Below are positions 26,364 through 34,391 of a stretch of 45,201 nucleotides of DNA, one piece after another; within the stretch, counting starts at the first letter, position 1; every line of letters starts with the position of its first letter. Both the position numbers and the translations under genes were made by a program. This stretch comes from Streptomyces katrae (GTDB lineage Bacteria; Actinomycetota; Actinomycetes; Streptomycetales; Streptomycetaceae), in NCBI RefSeq assembly GCF_000966975.1, contig NZ_JZWV01000019.1, positions 1 through 45,201 on the forward strand, written 5' to 3'. Below the pieces are notes generated by a model. The model ran no database searches, was not told the DNA's origin, and saw only the letters and a program-made list of their open reading frames with translations.

Positions 26364-27865
26364 CCCCGCCGCCAAGGCCGCCGTCGCCCAGGCCGCCCCC
26401 ACGGGGACCACCGACCTGGCGGTCGTCGGGGCCGGCCCCGCAGGCCTCGCGGCCGCCGTCACCGCCGCACGGCTCGGCCTGCGCGTCACCCTCCTCGACA
26501 CCGCGGAGCGCCCCGGCGGCCAGTACTACCGCCACCCCGCCGCCACCCTCGGCGCCACCCGCCCCGAGGCCCTGCACCACGACTGGCGGGCCTTCGCCAC
26601 CCGCGAAGCCGCCCTCCGCGAGCACGAGACCGCGGGCCGCGTCACGTACCTCCCCCGGCACCACGTGTGGACGGTGGTCCCCGCCGACGAGCCCGGTACC
26701 TGGATCCTCCACGCGCTCGCGGGCCAGGCCCCCGACGAAACCCCGGCGACCCTCCGCGCCCGCCGCGTCCTGCTCGCCACCGGTGCCTACGAACGTCAAC
26801 TCCCCTTCCCCGGCTGGACACTGCCCGGCGTGGTCGGGGCCGGCGGGGCGCAGGCCATGCTGAAGAACAACCTGGTCCTCCCCGGCCGCCGCGTCGTGGT
26901 GGCCGGCAGCGGCCCGCTGCTTGCTCCTCGCCGTGGCCGGCTCGCTCGCCGCCGCCGGAGCCACCGTCCCGGCCGTGGTGGAGGCCGCCTCGTACACGGC
27001 GTACGCCCCCCAGGCCCCCGCCCTGCTCCGCAACCCCGCCAAACTCGCCGAAGGCGCCACGTACGGCGGAGCCCTGCTGCGCCACGGCATCCGCCTGCTC
27101 ACCCGGCACGCCGTCACCGAGGCGCACGGCACCACCCGCGTCGAGGCCGTCACCATCGCCCGCCTCGACAAGGACTGGCGCCCGCTGCCGGGCACGGCCC
27201 GCCGGATCCCGTGCGACGCCCTCGCCGTGGGCCACGGCCTCGTGCCCCAGCTGGAGCTGGCCACCGGCCTCGGCTGCGCCACCCTCCAGGCCCCCGACGG
27301 CACGGTCGCCTTGGAGCTCGACGCGGCCCAGCGCACCTCCGTCCCCGGCATCTGGTCGGCGGGCGAGACCGGCGGCATCGGCGGGGCCCAGCTGGCCCTG
27401 ACGGAGGGGGAGATCGCCGCCCACTCCATCGCCGGCCGGCCGGTCCCCGCCGCCCTCACCCGCCGCCGCGCCCGGCTGCGCGCGTTCGCCGGGGCGATGG
27501 CCGTCGCGCACCGCCCCGGCCCCGGCTGGACCGGCTGGCTGCGCGAGGAGACCGACGTGTGCCGCTGCGAGGAGGTCCCGGCCGGCCGGATCCGCGAGGC
27601 GGCCCGGGAGCTGGGCGCGCGGGACGCCCGGACCGTCAAGCTGCTCACCCGGGCCGGCATGGGCTGGTGCCAGGGCCGGATGTGCGGCCCGGCGGTAGCC
27701 GCCCTGGCCGGCGAGGCCCCCGCCCCCGACCGGCGCCCGCTGTCCTGCCCGCCGCCCCGCCCGGCCCGGAGCCCGCCCGCCCCTGAGGCCGGCCGGACCC
27801 AACTGCCGTCGCGGAACCCCCGATCGGCGGCCTCCGGCCCCTTGTGGCCGATCCGCACCCACTAG
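26344..27865 (+). CDS. D-hydroxyproline dehydrogenase, large FAD/2Fe-2S subunit, frameshifted
   Basis: A pyridine-nucleotide-disulphide-type FAD protein: DLAVVGAGPAGLAAAVTAARLGL near residue 27, RPGGQYYRHP, RRVLLATGAYERQLPFPGW and the second nucleotide fold VVVAGSGPLLLAVAGSLA. The C-terminus has a BFD-like Cys cluster (CRCEEVPAGRI, TRAGMGWCQGRMCGP). This matches the alpha subunit of heteromeric D-hydroxyproline/opine dehydrogenases. A TGCT duplication at 26918-26925 shifts the frame; with one copy the protein is 505 residues. The stop TAG lies within operator D. The start ATG 26344 lies inside the end of the gamma-subunit gene, giving coupled translation. Confidence 0.86.
26918..26925 (+). 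repeat. 4-bp tandem duplication (TGCT) causing a frameshift
   Basis: TGCT at 26918-26921 and 26922-26925. Removing one copy gives SGPLLLAVAGSLAAAG in frame, restoring the Rossmann motif of the large dehydrogenase subunit. Confidence 0.85.
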
Positions 27866-27879
27866 TAAAATGTCACACA
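27864..27879 (+). promoter_or_regulatory. Operator site D before the deaminase-epimerase operon
   Basis: AGTAAAATGTCACACA carries the invariant GTRNNATNTCAC. It overlaps the last codons of the upstream subunit gene and lies 20 bp before the deaminase ATG. Flanking CTAGT (27862-27866) and ACTAG (27884-27888) form an additional inverted repeat around it. Confidence 0.62.
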
Positions 27880-27899
27880 CCACACTAGGGAGTCCTCAC

Positions 27900-28838
27900 A
27901 TGACCGACGCGCCCACCCCCGCGCCCTCCGCCACCCCCGGCCCCGACACCCGCACCCGCCCCTGGCACGGCATCATGGTCGCCACCGCCCTGCCCCTGCG
28001 CGAGGACCTCTCCGTCGACTACGACGCCTACGCCGAACACGTGGCCTGGCTGATCGCCAACGGCTGCGACGGCGTCGTCCCCAACGGCTCCCTCGGCGAG
28101 TACCAGACCCTCACCGACGAGGAGCGGGCCCGTGTCGTCCGTACCGCCGTCGAGGCCGCCGGCGACGGCGCCCGCGTCATGCCCGGCGTGGCGGCGTACG
28201 GCAGCGCCGAGGCCCGCCGCTGGGCCGACCAGGCCGCCGAGGCGGGCGCCGGCTCCGTCCTGCTCCTGCCCCCCAACGCCTTCCGCGCCGACGAGGAGAC
28301 CGTCCGCGCCCACTACGCCGAGGTCGCCGGCTCCGGCCTGCCCGTGGTCGCGTACAACAACCCGTACGACACGAAGGTGGACCTGACCCCCGCCCTCCTC
28401 GCGCGCCTGCACGCCGACGGCAGCATCGTCGCCGTCAAGGAGTTCAGCGGTGACGTCCGCCGCGCCTACGAGATCGCCGAACTCGCCCCGGGCCTGGACC
28501 TGCTCATCGGCGCCGACGACGTCCTCCTCGAACTGGCCCTGGCCGGGGCCGTCGGCTGGATCGCCGGCTACCCCAACGCCCTGCCCCGCTCCTGCGCCAC
28601 CCTCTACCGGGCCGCCGTCGCGGGCGACACCGCCACCGCCCTGCCGCTCTACAAGTCCCTGCACTCCCTGCTGCGCTGGGATTCCAAGACCGAGTTCGTC
28701 CAGGCCATCAAGCTCTCCATGGACCTGGCCGGCCGCCCCGGCGGCGCCACCCGCCCCCCGCGCTTCCCGCTCACCGGGGAGACCGAGGCCGCCGTGCGCG
28801 CCGCCACCGAGAAGGCCCTCGCCGAGGGCCTCAACTAG
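27900..28838 (+). CDS. DapA family pyrroline-4-hydroxy-2-carboxylate deaminase (probable)
   Basis: A 312-residue class I aldolase-like DapA/NAL barrel. Lys180 in IVAVKEFSG is the Schiff-base lysine, VVAYNNPYD supplies the catalytic Tyr, and GVVPNGSLGEYQTLTDEER and LIGADDVLLELALAGAVGWI are also typical. Dihydrodipicolinate synthases and this deaminase cannot be told apart by motif alone. Its neighbours (D-hydroxyproline dehydrogenase, hydroxyproline epimerase) make it the LhpC-type enzyme converting pyrroline-4-hydroxy-2-carboxylate to 2-oxoglutarate semialdehyde and ammonia. ATG 27900 with GGGAG 8 bp upstream is preferred over the ATG at 27870, which lies inside operator D. Confidence 0.88.
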   Translation: MTDAPTPAPSATPGPDTRTRPWHGIMVATALPLREDLSVDYDAYAEHVAWLIANGCDGVVPNGSLGEYQTLTDEERARVVRTAVEAAGDGARVMPGVAAYGSAEARRWADQAAEAGAGSVLLLPPNAFRADEETVRAHYAEVAGSGLPVVAYNNPYDTKVDLTPALLARLHADGSIVAVKEFSGDVRRAYEIAELAPGLDLLIGADDVLLELALAGAVGWIAGYPNALPRSCATLYRAAVAGDTATALPLYKSLHSLLRWDSKTEFVQAIKLSMDLAGRPGGATRPPRFPLTGETEAAVRAATEKALAEGLN

Positions 28839-28900
28839 CCACCGGCTGACCAGCACCAGCCACCCAGTACGAACCAGCGACCGGCCGGAGGGGCGACCCG

Positions 28901-29905
28901 ATGCGCACACGCCACGTCTACCACGCGGTGGACTCCCACACCGAGGGCATGCCGACCCGCGTGATCACCGGGGGAGTCGGGGTGATCCCCGGCGCCACCA
29001 TGGCGGACAAGCGGCTCCACTTCATCGAGCACATGGACCAGCTCCGCACGCTGCTCATGTACGAGCCGCGCGGCCACGCCGCGATGAGCGGTGCCATCCT
29101 CCAGCCGCCCACCCGGCCCGACGCCGACTACGGCGTCCTGTACATCGAGGTGTCGGGCCTGCTGCCCATGTGCGGGCACGGCACCATCGGGGTGGCCACG
29201 GTCCTGGTCGAGACGGGCATGGTCCCCGTCGTCGAGCCGGTCACCACGGTACGGCTCGACACCCCGGCCGGGCTGGTGAGCGTGGACGTACGCGTCGAGG
29301 ACGGCGCGGCCACCGCCGTCACCCTCACCAACGTCCCCTCCTTCTGCGTCGGCCTCGACCTGAAGGCGGAGGTCCCCGGCTTCGGCACGGTCACCTACGA
29401 CCTCGCCTACGGCGGGAACTTCTACGCCTTCGTCGAACTGGACGCCCTGGGCCTGCCCTTCGACCGGGCCCGCAAGGACGACCTGATCGCCGCCGGACTG
29501 GCGGTCATGGACGCGGTCAACGCCTCCCCCGACCGGCCCGTCCATCCCGAGAACCCCTCCATCGCCGGCGTCAAGCACGTCTACCTCGCCGCTCCCGGCT
29601 CCGACGCCCGCCGCTCCCGGCACGCCATGGCCATCCACCCGGGCTGGTTCGACCGCTCGCCCTGCGGTACGGGCACCAGCGCGCGCATGGCCCAGCTGCA
29701 CGCCCGCGGCCTGCTGCCCCTGGACACCGACTTCGTGAACGAGTCCTTCATCGGCACCGAGTTCACCGGCCGCCTGGTCGGGGAGACCACCGTCGGCGGC
29801 CGCCCGGCCGTCGTCCCCACGGTCACCGGCCGGGCCTGGATCACCGGCACCGCCCAGTACTTCCTCGACCCGACCGACCCCTTCCCCGGAGGGTTCCTGC
29901 TGTGA
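28901..29905 (+). CDS. 4-hydroxyproline 2-epimerase (proline racemase family)
   Basis: A 334-residue proline-racemase-fold enzyme, probably interconverting trans-4-hydroxy-L-proline and cis-4-hydroxy-D-proline, the entry step of the pathway. The two catalytic cysteines are present: Cys91 in LPMCGHGTIGVAT and Cys255 in DRSPCGTGTSARM. The N-terminal VDSHTEGMPTRVITGGVG and the C-terminal FTGRLVGET, ITGTAQYFLDPTDPFPGGFLL are classic. A GGAGG lies before the ATG. Its stop overlaps the next gene's GTG start (GTGA), so it is coupled to the paralogue. Proline racemase activity cannot be excluded from sequence, but the context favours hydroxyproline. Confidence 0.9.
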   Translation: MRTRHVYHAVDSHTEGMPTRVITGGVGVIPGATMADKRLHFIEHMDQLRTLLMYEPRGHAAMSGAILQPPTRPDADYGVLYIEVSGLLPMCGHGTIGVATVLVETGMVPVVEPVTTVRLDTPAGLVSVDVRVEDGAATAVTLTNVPSFCVGLDLKAEVPGFGTVTYDLAYGGNFYAFVELDALGLPFDRARKDDLIAAGLAVMDAVNASPDRPVHPENPSIAGVKHVYLAAPGSDARRSRHAMAIHPGWFDRSPCGTGTSARMAQLHARGLLPLDTDFVNESFIGTEFTGRLVGETTVGGRPAVVPTVTGRAWITGTAQYFLDPTDPFPGGFLL

Positions 29906-30921
29906 CCGCCCCGACCACCGTCCGCACGGTGGACTACCACACCGCCGGCGAGCCCTTCCGGATCGTGGCGGAGGGACTGCCCCCCGTCCCCGGCGACACC
30001 GTCGCCGAACGCTGTGCCACCGCCATCGGCCCCGGCGGCTCGGGGACCGCGCCGCGCCGCGGCCCGCTGGACGAGGTACGGCGCCTGCTGGTCCAGGAGC
30101 CGCGCGGGCACGCCGGCATGTACGGCGGGTTCGTGGTGCCCCCGGACGACGACGGAGCCCACTTCGGGGTGCTGTTCTGGCACAAGGACGGCTACTCCAC
30201 CGCCTGCGGCCACGGCACCATGGCCCTCGGCGCCTGGGCCGTGGACTCCGGCCGGGTCGCCGCCCCCGACGAGGGGGACGTCCAGGTCCGCATCGACGTG
30301 CCCTCGGGCCGGGTCGCCGCCACCGTCCACCGGGCCCAGGGCCGCACCACCGGGGTCACCTTCCGCAACGTCCCGGCCCGGGTGGGCGCCCGGAAGGTCC
30401 CCGTGGCCACCACCCTGGGCATCGCCGAGGTGGACATCGCGCACGCCGGGGCCTGCTACGCCTCGGTCCGCGCCCGCGACCTCGGCCTGGAGGTGACCCG
30501 CGCCGCCCTGCCCGAACTGGTCCGCGCCGGACGGGAGATCCGCGCCGCCCTCGCCACCCACCCCGCGACCTGGCATCCGGACGGCCCGCTGCTCTCCGGC
30601 GTCTACGGGGTGGTCCTCCACGAGGAGCTGCCCGACACCCCGTTCGGGCCGCACCAGCGCAACGTCACCGTCTTCGCCGACGGGCAGATCGACCGCTCGC
30701 CCTGCGGCTCCGGCACCTCCGCCCGCCTCGCGCTGCTGGCGGAGGACGGCCGCCTGGGGCCCGGGGAGGACCTGCTGCACGAGTCGGTGACCGGCACGGT
30801 GTTCACCGGCCGGATCTTCGCCGACGGGGTCACCGAGGTCACCGGCACCGCCTACCGCACGGGGGACCACGCCTTCACCGCCGACCCGTACGACGCCCTC
30901 GGCGCGGGCTTCCTGCTGTGA
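29902..30921 (+). CDS. Second proline racemase family enzyme (3-hydroxyproline epimerase/dehydratase-like)
   Basis: A 339-residue paralogue of the preceding gene, distinct in sequence. Cys102 lies in GYSTACGHGTMALG and Cys268 in DRSPCGSGTSARLAL. The GYSTxCGHG and FADGQIDRSPxGSG surroundings resemble trans-3-hydroxy-L-proline dehydratases, in which the second Cys is Thr. Here it is Cys, which argues for epimerase/racemase chemistry. It is coupled by GTGA overlaps to both neighbours, including a cyclodeaminase-family reductase. That reductase would complete a 3-hydroxyproline route (dehydration to pyrroline-2-carboxylate, then reduction to proline), so both readings are open. Confidence 0.87.
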   Translation: MTAPTTVRTVDYHTAGEPFRIVAEGLPPVPGDTVAERCATAIGPGGSGTAPRRGPLDEVRRLLVQEPRGHAGMYGGFVVPPDDDGAHFGVLFWHKDGYSTACGHGTMALGAWAVDSGRVAAPDEGDVQVRIDVPSGRVAATVHRAQGRTTGVTFRNVPARVGARKVPVATTLGIAEVDIAHAGACYASVRARDLGLEVTRAALPELVRAGREIRAALATHPATWHPDGPLLSGVYGVVLHEELPDTPFGPHQRNVTVFADGQIDRSPCGSGTSARLALLAEDGRLGPGEDLLHESVTGTVFTGRIFADGVTEVTGTAYRTGDHAFTADPYDALGAGFLL

Positions 30922-31880
30922 CGGGCACCCCCGCGGGCCTCCTCCAGCTGGACGCCGCACGGACGGCGGGCCTGCTCACCACCGCCCAGGCGGCCGACGC
31001 CCTGGCCGGCGCCCTGCGCGCCGGCCTGGACCCGGAGGCCTGCCCGCGGCGCAGCAGCGTGTCCGCGCCCGGCGGCGAACTCCTGCTCATGCCGGCCGCG
31101 TCGGGCGCGTACGCCGGGGTGAAGATCGCCGGGGTGGCCCCGGGCAACCCGGCGCGCGGGCTGCCCCGGATCACCGGCAGCTTCCTGCTCCTGGACGGCC
31201 CCACCCTGCGCCCGCTGGCCCTCCTGGACGGCGCCGCCCTCACCGCCCTGCGCACTCCGGCGGTCTCCGCCCTGGCCCTGCGGTACCTCACCGGACCGGG
31301 GCGCCCGCTGCGGCTGGTGCTCTTCGGCGCGGGACCGCAGGCGTACGGGCACCTCGAAGCGGTCCTGGAGCTGCGGGAGCTCGCGGAGGCGGTGGTCGTG
31401 GCCCGCGACCCCGGGCGGGCCGGGGAACTGGCCGCGCACGCCCGGACCCTGGGCGTCCCGGCCCGTACCGGCACGCCCGAGGACGTGGCGGGAGCGGACC
31501 TGGTGCTGTGCTGCACCTCCGCCCGCGAGCCCCTCTTCGACGGGCGGCTGGTGGCCCCGGGGGCCGTGGTGGTCGCCGTCGGCTCGCACGAGCCGGACGC
31601 CCGGGAGACGGACACCGCCCTCGTGCGACGCGCGGCGGTGTACGTGGAGTCGCGGGCGGCGGCGCTGCGGGAGGCGGGGGACCTGCTGATCCCGGAAGCC
31701 GAGGGGGCGATCGGTCCCGGTCATATCAGCGGCACCCTGGCCGAGCTGGTCGCGGGAGGCAATTCCCCCGGAGGGCGGCCCGGTTGTCCACAGCTCTTCA
31801 AGAGCGTCGGCATGGCCTGGGAAGATCTTGCCGTCGCGGTGGCGATCTACCACGCGGCCGGAGCGAACGGCGAAACGTGA
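30918..31880 (+). CDS. Ornithine cyclodeaminase/mu-crystallin family protein (possible pyrroline-2-carboxylate reductase)
   Basis: A 320-residue member of the OCD/mu-crystallin family with an NAD(P) fold RLVLFGAGPQAYGHLEAVLEL near residue 135, the substrate segment GSFLLLDGPTLRPLALLDGAALTALRTPAVSALA, and LVAPGAVVVAVGSHEPDARETD. In hydroxyproline clusters the family member LhpI reduces pyrroline-2-carboxylate to L-proline, which suits the racemase-like neighbour. Direct ornithine cyclodeamination is the alternative. The start is GTG overlapping the previous stop (GTGA). The stop TGA lies inside operator E. Confidence 0.87.
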   Translation: MTGTPAGLLQLDAARTAGLLTTAQAADALAGALRAGLDPEACPRRSSVSAPGGELLLMPAASGAYAGVKIAGVAPGNPARGLPRITGSFLLLDGPTLRPLALLDGAALTALRTPAVSALALRYLTGPGRPLRLVLFGAGPQAYGHLEAVLELRELAEAVVVARDPGRAGELAAHARTLGVPARTGTPEDVAGADLVLCCTSAREPLFDGRLVAPGAVVVAVGSHEPDARETDTALVRRAAVYVESRAAALREAGDLLIPEAEGAIGPGHISGTLAELVAGGNSPGGRPGCPQLFKSVGMAWEDLAVAVAIYHAAGANGET

Positions 31881-31889
31881 CATTGTACG
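31874..31889 (-). promoter_or_regulatory. Operator site E before the GntR gene
   Basis: On the minus strand CGTACAATGTCACGTT, with all invariant GTRNNATNTCAC positions. It overlaps the stop of the cyclodeaminase-family gene and lies 47 bp before the GntR start, pointing to autoregulation. Confidence 0.65.
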
Positions 31890-31936
31890 CTGTTCCTCCG
31901 CACGTCCGCGGTGTGCGGGGTCTCGGAGGAAGAGCA

Positions 31937-32647
31937 ATGGGTGACCTGAAGCAGCACAGTCTCATCAAGGCCCAGGAACGGCTGCGCGACCAGGTCGGCC
32001 ATGCCCTCCGGGCCGCGCTGATAGCGGGCGAGCTGCGCCCCGGCAGCGTCTACTCGGCGCCGGGCCTCGCCGCCGAGCTCGGCGTGTCGGCCACGCCCGT
32101 GCGCGAGGCCATGCTCGACCTGGCGCGCGAGGGCCTGGTCGAGCCGGTCCGTAACAAGGGGTTCCGGATCACCGAGGTCAGCGAGCGCGACCTCGACCAG
32201 TACACCGAGCTGCGCACGATGATCGAGGTACCGACCATCGGCCGGATCACCCGGACGGCCACGCGCGAGCAGCTGGAGGAGCTGCGCCCGATCGCCGAGG
32301 AGATCGTCAGCAGTGCCCGCGAGCACAACCTCATCGGCTACCTGGAGGCGGACCGCCGCTTCCACCTCAGTCTGCTCGCCCTCGCCGGCAACGAGCGCCT
32401 GGTCGAGACCGTCGGCGACCTGCGCAAGCGTTCCCGCCTGTACGGGCTGACCGGCCTGGACGAGGCGGGCAAGCTGGTCTCCTCCGCCGAGGAGCACCTG
32501 GAACTGCTGGACCTGATGCTGACCGGCGACGCGGAGGCGGCGGAGGCGTGCATGGTCCGCCACCTCGGCCACGTCCGCTCCCTGTGGGCCCAGGGCCGCG
32601 ACGAGCCGGTGGGCCGCCCCCAGGGGCGCCTCGGCTCCGGCCTGTAG
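31937..32647 (+). CDS. GntR family (FCD/FadR subfamily) transcriptional regulator
   Basis: A 236-residue regulator. The N-terminal winged helix has LRAALIAGELRPGSVYSAPGLAAELGVSATPVREAMLDLAREGLV (residues about 23-67). The C-terminal FCD domain has EADRRFHLSLLALAGNERLV near 136, RSRLYGLTGLD and EEHLELLDLMLTGDAEAAEA, with His residues placed to bind a metal and a carboxylate ligand. A GGAGGAAGAG leader precedes ATG 31937. As the only regulator inside the hydroxyproline genes, and with a copy of the shared motif before its own gene, it is the best candidate for binding all six sites. The inducer is perhaps hydroxyproline or a pyrroline intermediate (inference). Confidence 0.93.
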   Translation: MGDLKQHSLIKAQERLRDQVGHALRAALIAGELRPGSVYSAPGLAAELGVSATPVREAMLDLAREGLVEPVRNKGFRITEVSERDLDQYTELRTMIEVPTIGRITRTATREQLEELRPIAEEIVSSAREHNLIGYLEADRRFHLSLLALAGNERLVETVGDLRKRSRLYGLTGLDEAGKLVSSAEEHLELLDLMLTGDAEAAEACMVRHLGHVRSLWAQGRDEPVGRPQGRLGSGL

Positions 32648-32664
32648 GAGGCGTCCCCTCTGGA

Positions 32665-32688
32665 GCCGCCGGGCAACCGCCCGGCGGC
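32665..32688 (+). terminator. Terminator after the GntR gene
   Basis: GCCGCCGGGC (32665-32674), loop AACC, GCCCGGCGGC (32679-32688): a perfect 10-bp stem with a 4-base loop, 17 bp after the GntR stop. It lies between convergent genes and may serve both directions. Confidence 0.8.
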
Positions 32689-32815
32689 ACAGTCGCGTTC
32701 GGGCTCCGGCCGGGGGAACCGGGCCGCCGCCCGGAGACGTCCGCACAGCCCCGCCCGCCCGGCACGCCGAGGCGCGCACAGGATGCCGCAGGGCCCGTCC
32801 TCCGGGCGGACGGCG

Positions 32816-34237
32816 CTACTTCGCGAACGCTCCCTGGCGGCAGTCGCCCTCGCAGGGGACGGGCGCAGGAGGCGGGTCGCCGGCCGCGTCGGCCCGGTCG
32901 AGGACCGCCCGCATCACCTCCACCGGCAGGAGCGGCGAGGCCGCGGCCGCCTCGACGACTTCCTCGTCCGTGTCCCCGAGCAGCCGCAGCAGGGCAGCCA
33001 CCGGCACCCGCGGGTGCCCGGCGGTGGCGCACCGCACCGATTCCTCCTGGTCCGCCGCGAGGCGTTCGAGCATCTCGTCCGGCAGATCCGGGTCGCGCAG
33101 GGCGAGTACGCGCATCCAGGGGTCCGGATCGGTCGCGAAGCGGCGCAGGGTCTCGGGCGGGAAGGTGACGCAGTCCGCGGGCCGGCCGCCGTGCTTGACC
33201 ATCCCGCCCTGCCGCCGGTCGAGTTCCTCGGCGACGGTGAGGTCCACCTCCGCGAGCCCGGCCAGCGCGAGGAACCGTACGCGTGGGTTCTCATCGGCCA
33301 GCAGCCGCGTCCGGGCCTCGGCCGGCAGGGCCGTACTCCGCGCGGCCGCGCAGCGCAGACCCGCGAACGGCGAGTCGGCGTACGGCAGGGGATCGGGCTC
33401 CACCCACGGGTAGGGCATGAGGTCCAGACAGGTGAGCATCGCCTCGCAGAGGAAGTCCTCGTCGGAGGAGTCGCGGGGATCCTCCGCGTAGCGGAGTGCT
33501 CCCGCGGTCAGCGATTCGAAGATCACGGCTTGCTCCTGCGGTGTGGCGTCGGCCCGTTCGAACACCTTGCCGCGCACGCCGGGGTCGGCGTCCCGGGCCA
33601 GGACCGCGCGCAGCTCCGCGGGCAGGCAGGGGTGGCCCGCGAGCTGCTCCCGGACCCGGTCGTCGGGGTCGGCGGCCAGCTGCCCCGCCGTCTCGGGGTC
33701 CAGGTCGAGGAAGGGGACGACGTGGTGCCGCGTCGCCGGATCGGCCAGCAGGGCCCCGTGCAGGTCGGCCGGCGGGCGGTGGCGGCAGGCGGCCACCCGC
33801 ACCTTCGGCTCGGGGTCGGCCAGCAGGGCCCGGTGGAGGTCCTCGGCCGGGGCCTCCTCGCGCCGGGCGACGGCCTCCCGGACCGCCGGATCGGTGTCGG
33901 CGCCCAGCCGGGCCGTCAACTCCGGTGACAGCTCCGGGTTCTGTGCGAGCGCGATCCGCACCTCGGCATCCGGGTCGGCGGCGAAGAGCTCGTGCCGCCC
34001 GCCGTCCGCGCCCTCCCGCTCGGCGGGGACGGCGCGTACTTCAGGGTCCCCGTGGGCCGCCAGCCGGGCCGCGATCTCCTCGGGCAGCGCTCCGCCGCGG
34101 GCGAGTCTTCCGGCCGGTCTGCCGTCCAGGAGGCTCTCGCAGAGCTGAGGGTCGGCCTGCGTCGCGGGATTGAGGGCGAGGCCGTAGAGCGCGTAGGGCA
34201 GGTGGAGCAGCTCCGGCAGGGGTATGTCGTGATCCAT
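32816..34237 (-). CDS. Leucine-rich repeat variant (LRV/HEAT-like) protein
   Basis: A 473-residue solenoid made of about 20-25-residue units that repeat patterns such as HPRVPVAALLRLLGDTDEEV and DPDPWMRVLALRDPDLPDEM, with PELSPELTARLG, HPCLPAELRAVLA and similar repeats throughout. No signal peptide, catalytic motif or enzymatic domain is visible. These Streptomyces LRV proteins are presumed to be protein-interaction scaffolds; the function is unknown. ATG (complement of 34235-34237) was chosen because the family begins with MDHDIPLPELLHLPYALYGLA; the frame remains open for 19 codons upstream. It is divergent from the ABC transporter operon, and operator B lies between them. The C-terminus holds CEGDC. 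Confidence 0.85.
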   Translation of the reverse strand: MDHDIPLPELLHLPYALYGLALNPATQADPQLCESLLDGRPAGRLARGGALPEEIAARLAAHGDPEVRAVPAEREGADGGRHELFAADPDAEVRIALAQNPELSPELTARLGADTDPAVREAVARREEAPAEDLHRALLADPEPKVRVAACRHRPPADLHGALLADPATRHHVVPFLDLDPETAGQLAADPDDRVREQLAGHPCLPAELRAVLARDADPGVRGKVFERADATPQEQAVIFESLTAGALRYAEDPRDSSDEDFLCEAMLTCLDLMPYPWVEPDPLPYADSPFAGLRCAAARSTALPAEARTRLLADENPRVRFLALAGLAEVDLTVAEELDRRQGGMVKHGGRPADCVTFPPETLRRFATDPDPWMRVLALRDPDLPDEMLERLAADQEESVRCATAGHPRVPVAALLRLLGDTDEEVVEAAAASPLLPVEVMRAVLDRADAAGDPPPAPVPCEGDCRQGAFAK

Positions 34238-34320
34238 GCCGCCGACCCTAAGGAGGTGCGGCCAACTCTCCCGCAGCCGCGCCGATTTGGACACGGCTGG
34301 ATAACGGCGACGGCAAGGGG

Positions 34321-34351
34321 TTGTCAGTACAATTTCACATTACTATGTTAC
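34321..34351 (+). promoter_or_regulatory. Operator site B and overlapping promoter of the peptide ABC transporter
   Basis: Core AGTACAATTTCACATT at 34326-34341. The 31 bp match site A except for one base, including TTGTCA (34321-34326) and TATGTT (34345-34350) 18 bp apart, which look like a -35/-10 pair. TCACA recurs 4 bp later in both. The binding-protein gene starts 40 bp downstream. Confidence 0.72.
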
Positions 34352-34391
34352 CCGTCACATCCTAAAGCGCGGCCCTTCACTGGAGTGACCC

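Noticed and set aside
27900..28838. Dihydrodipicolinate synthase for lysine synthesis
   Set aside because: The fold is shared, but the operon context with D-hydroxyproline dehydrogenase and hydroxyproline epimerase favours the LhpC-type deaminase.
32816..34294. Upstream start for the LRV protein at 34294
   Set aside because: The extra 19 residues would reach into the divergent promoter region near operator B and are not typical of the family; ATG at 34237 fits better.
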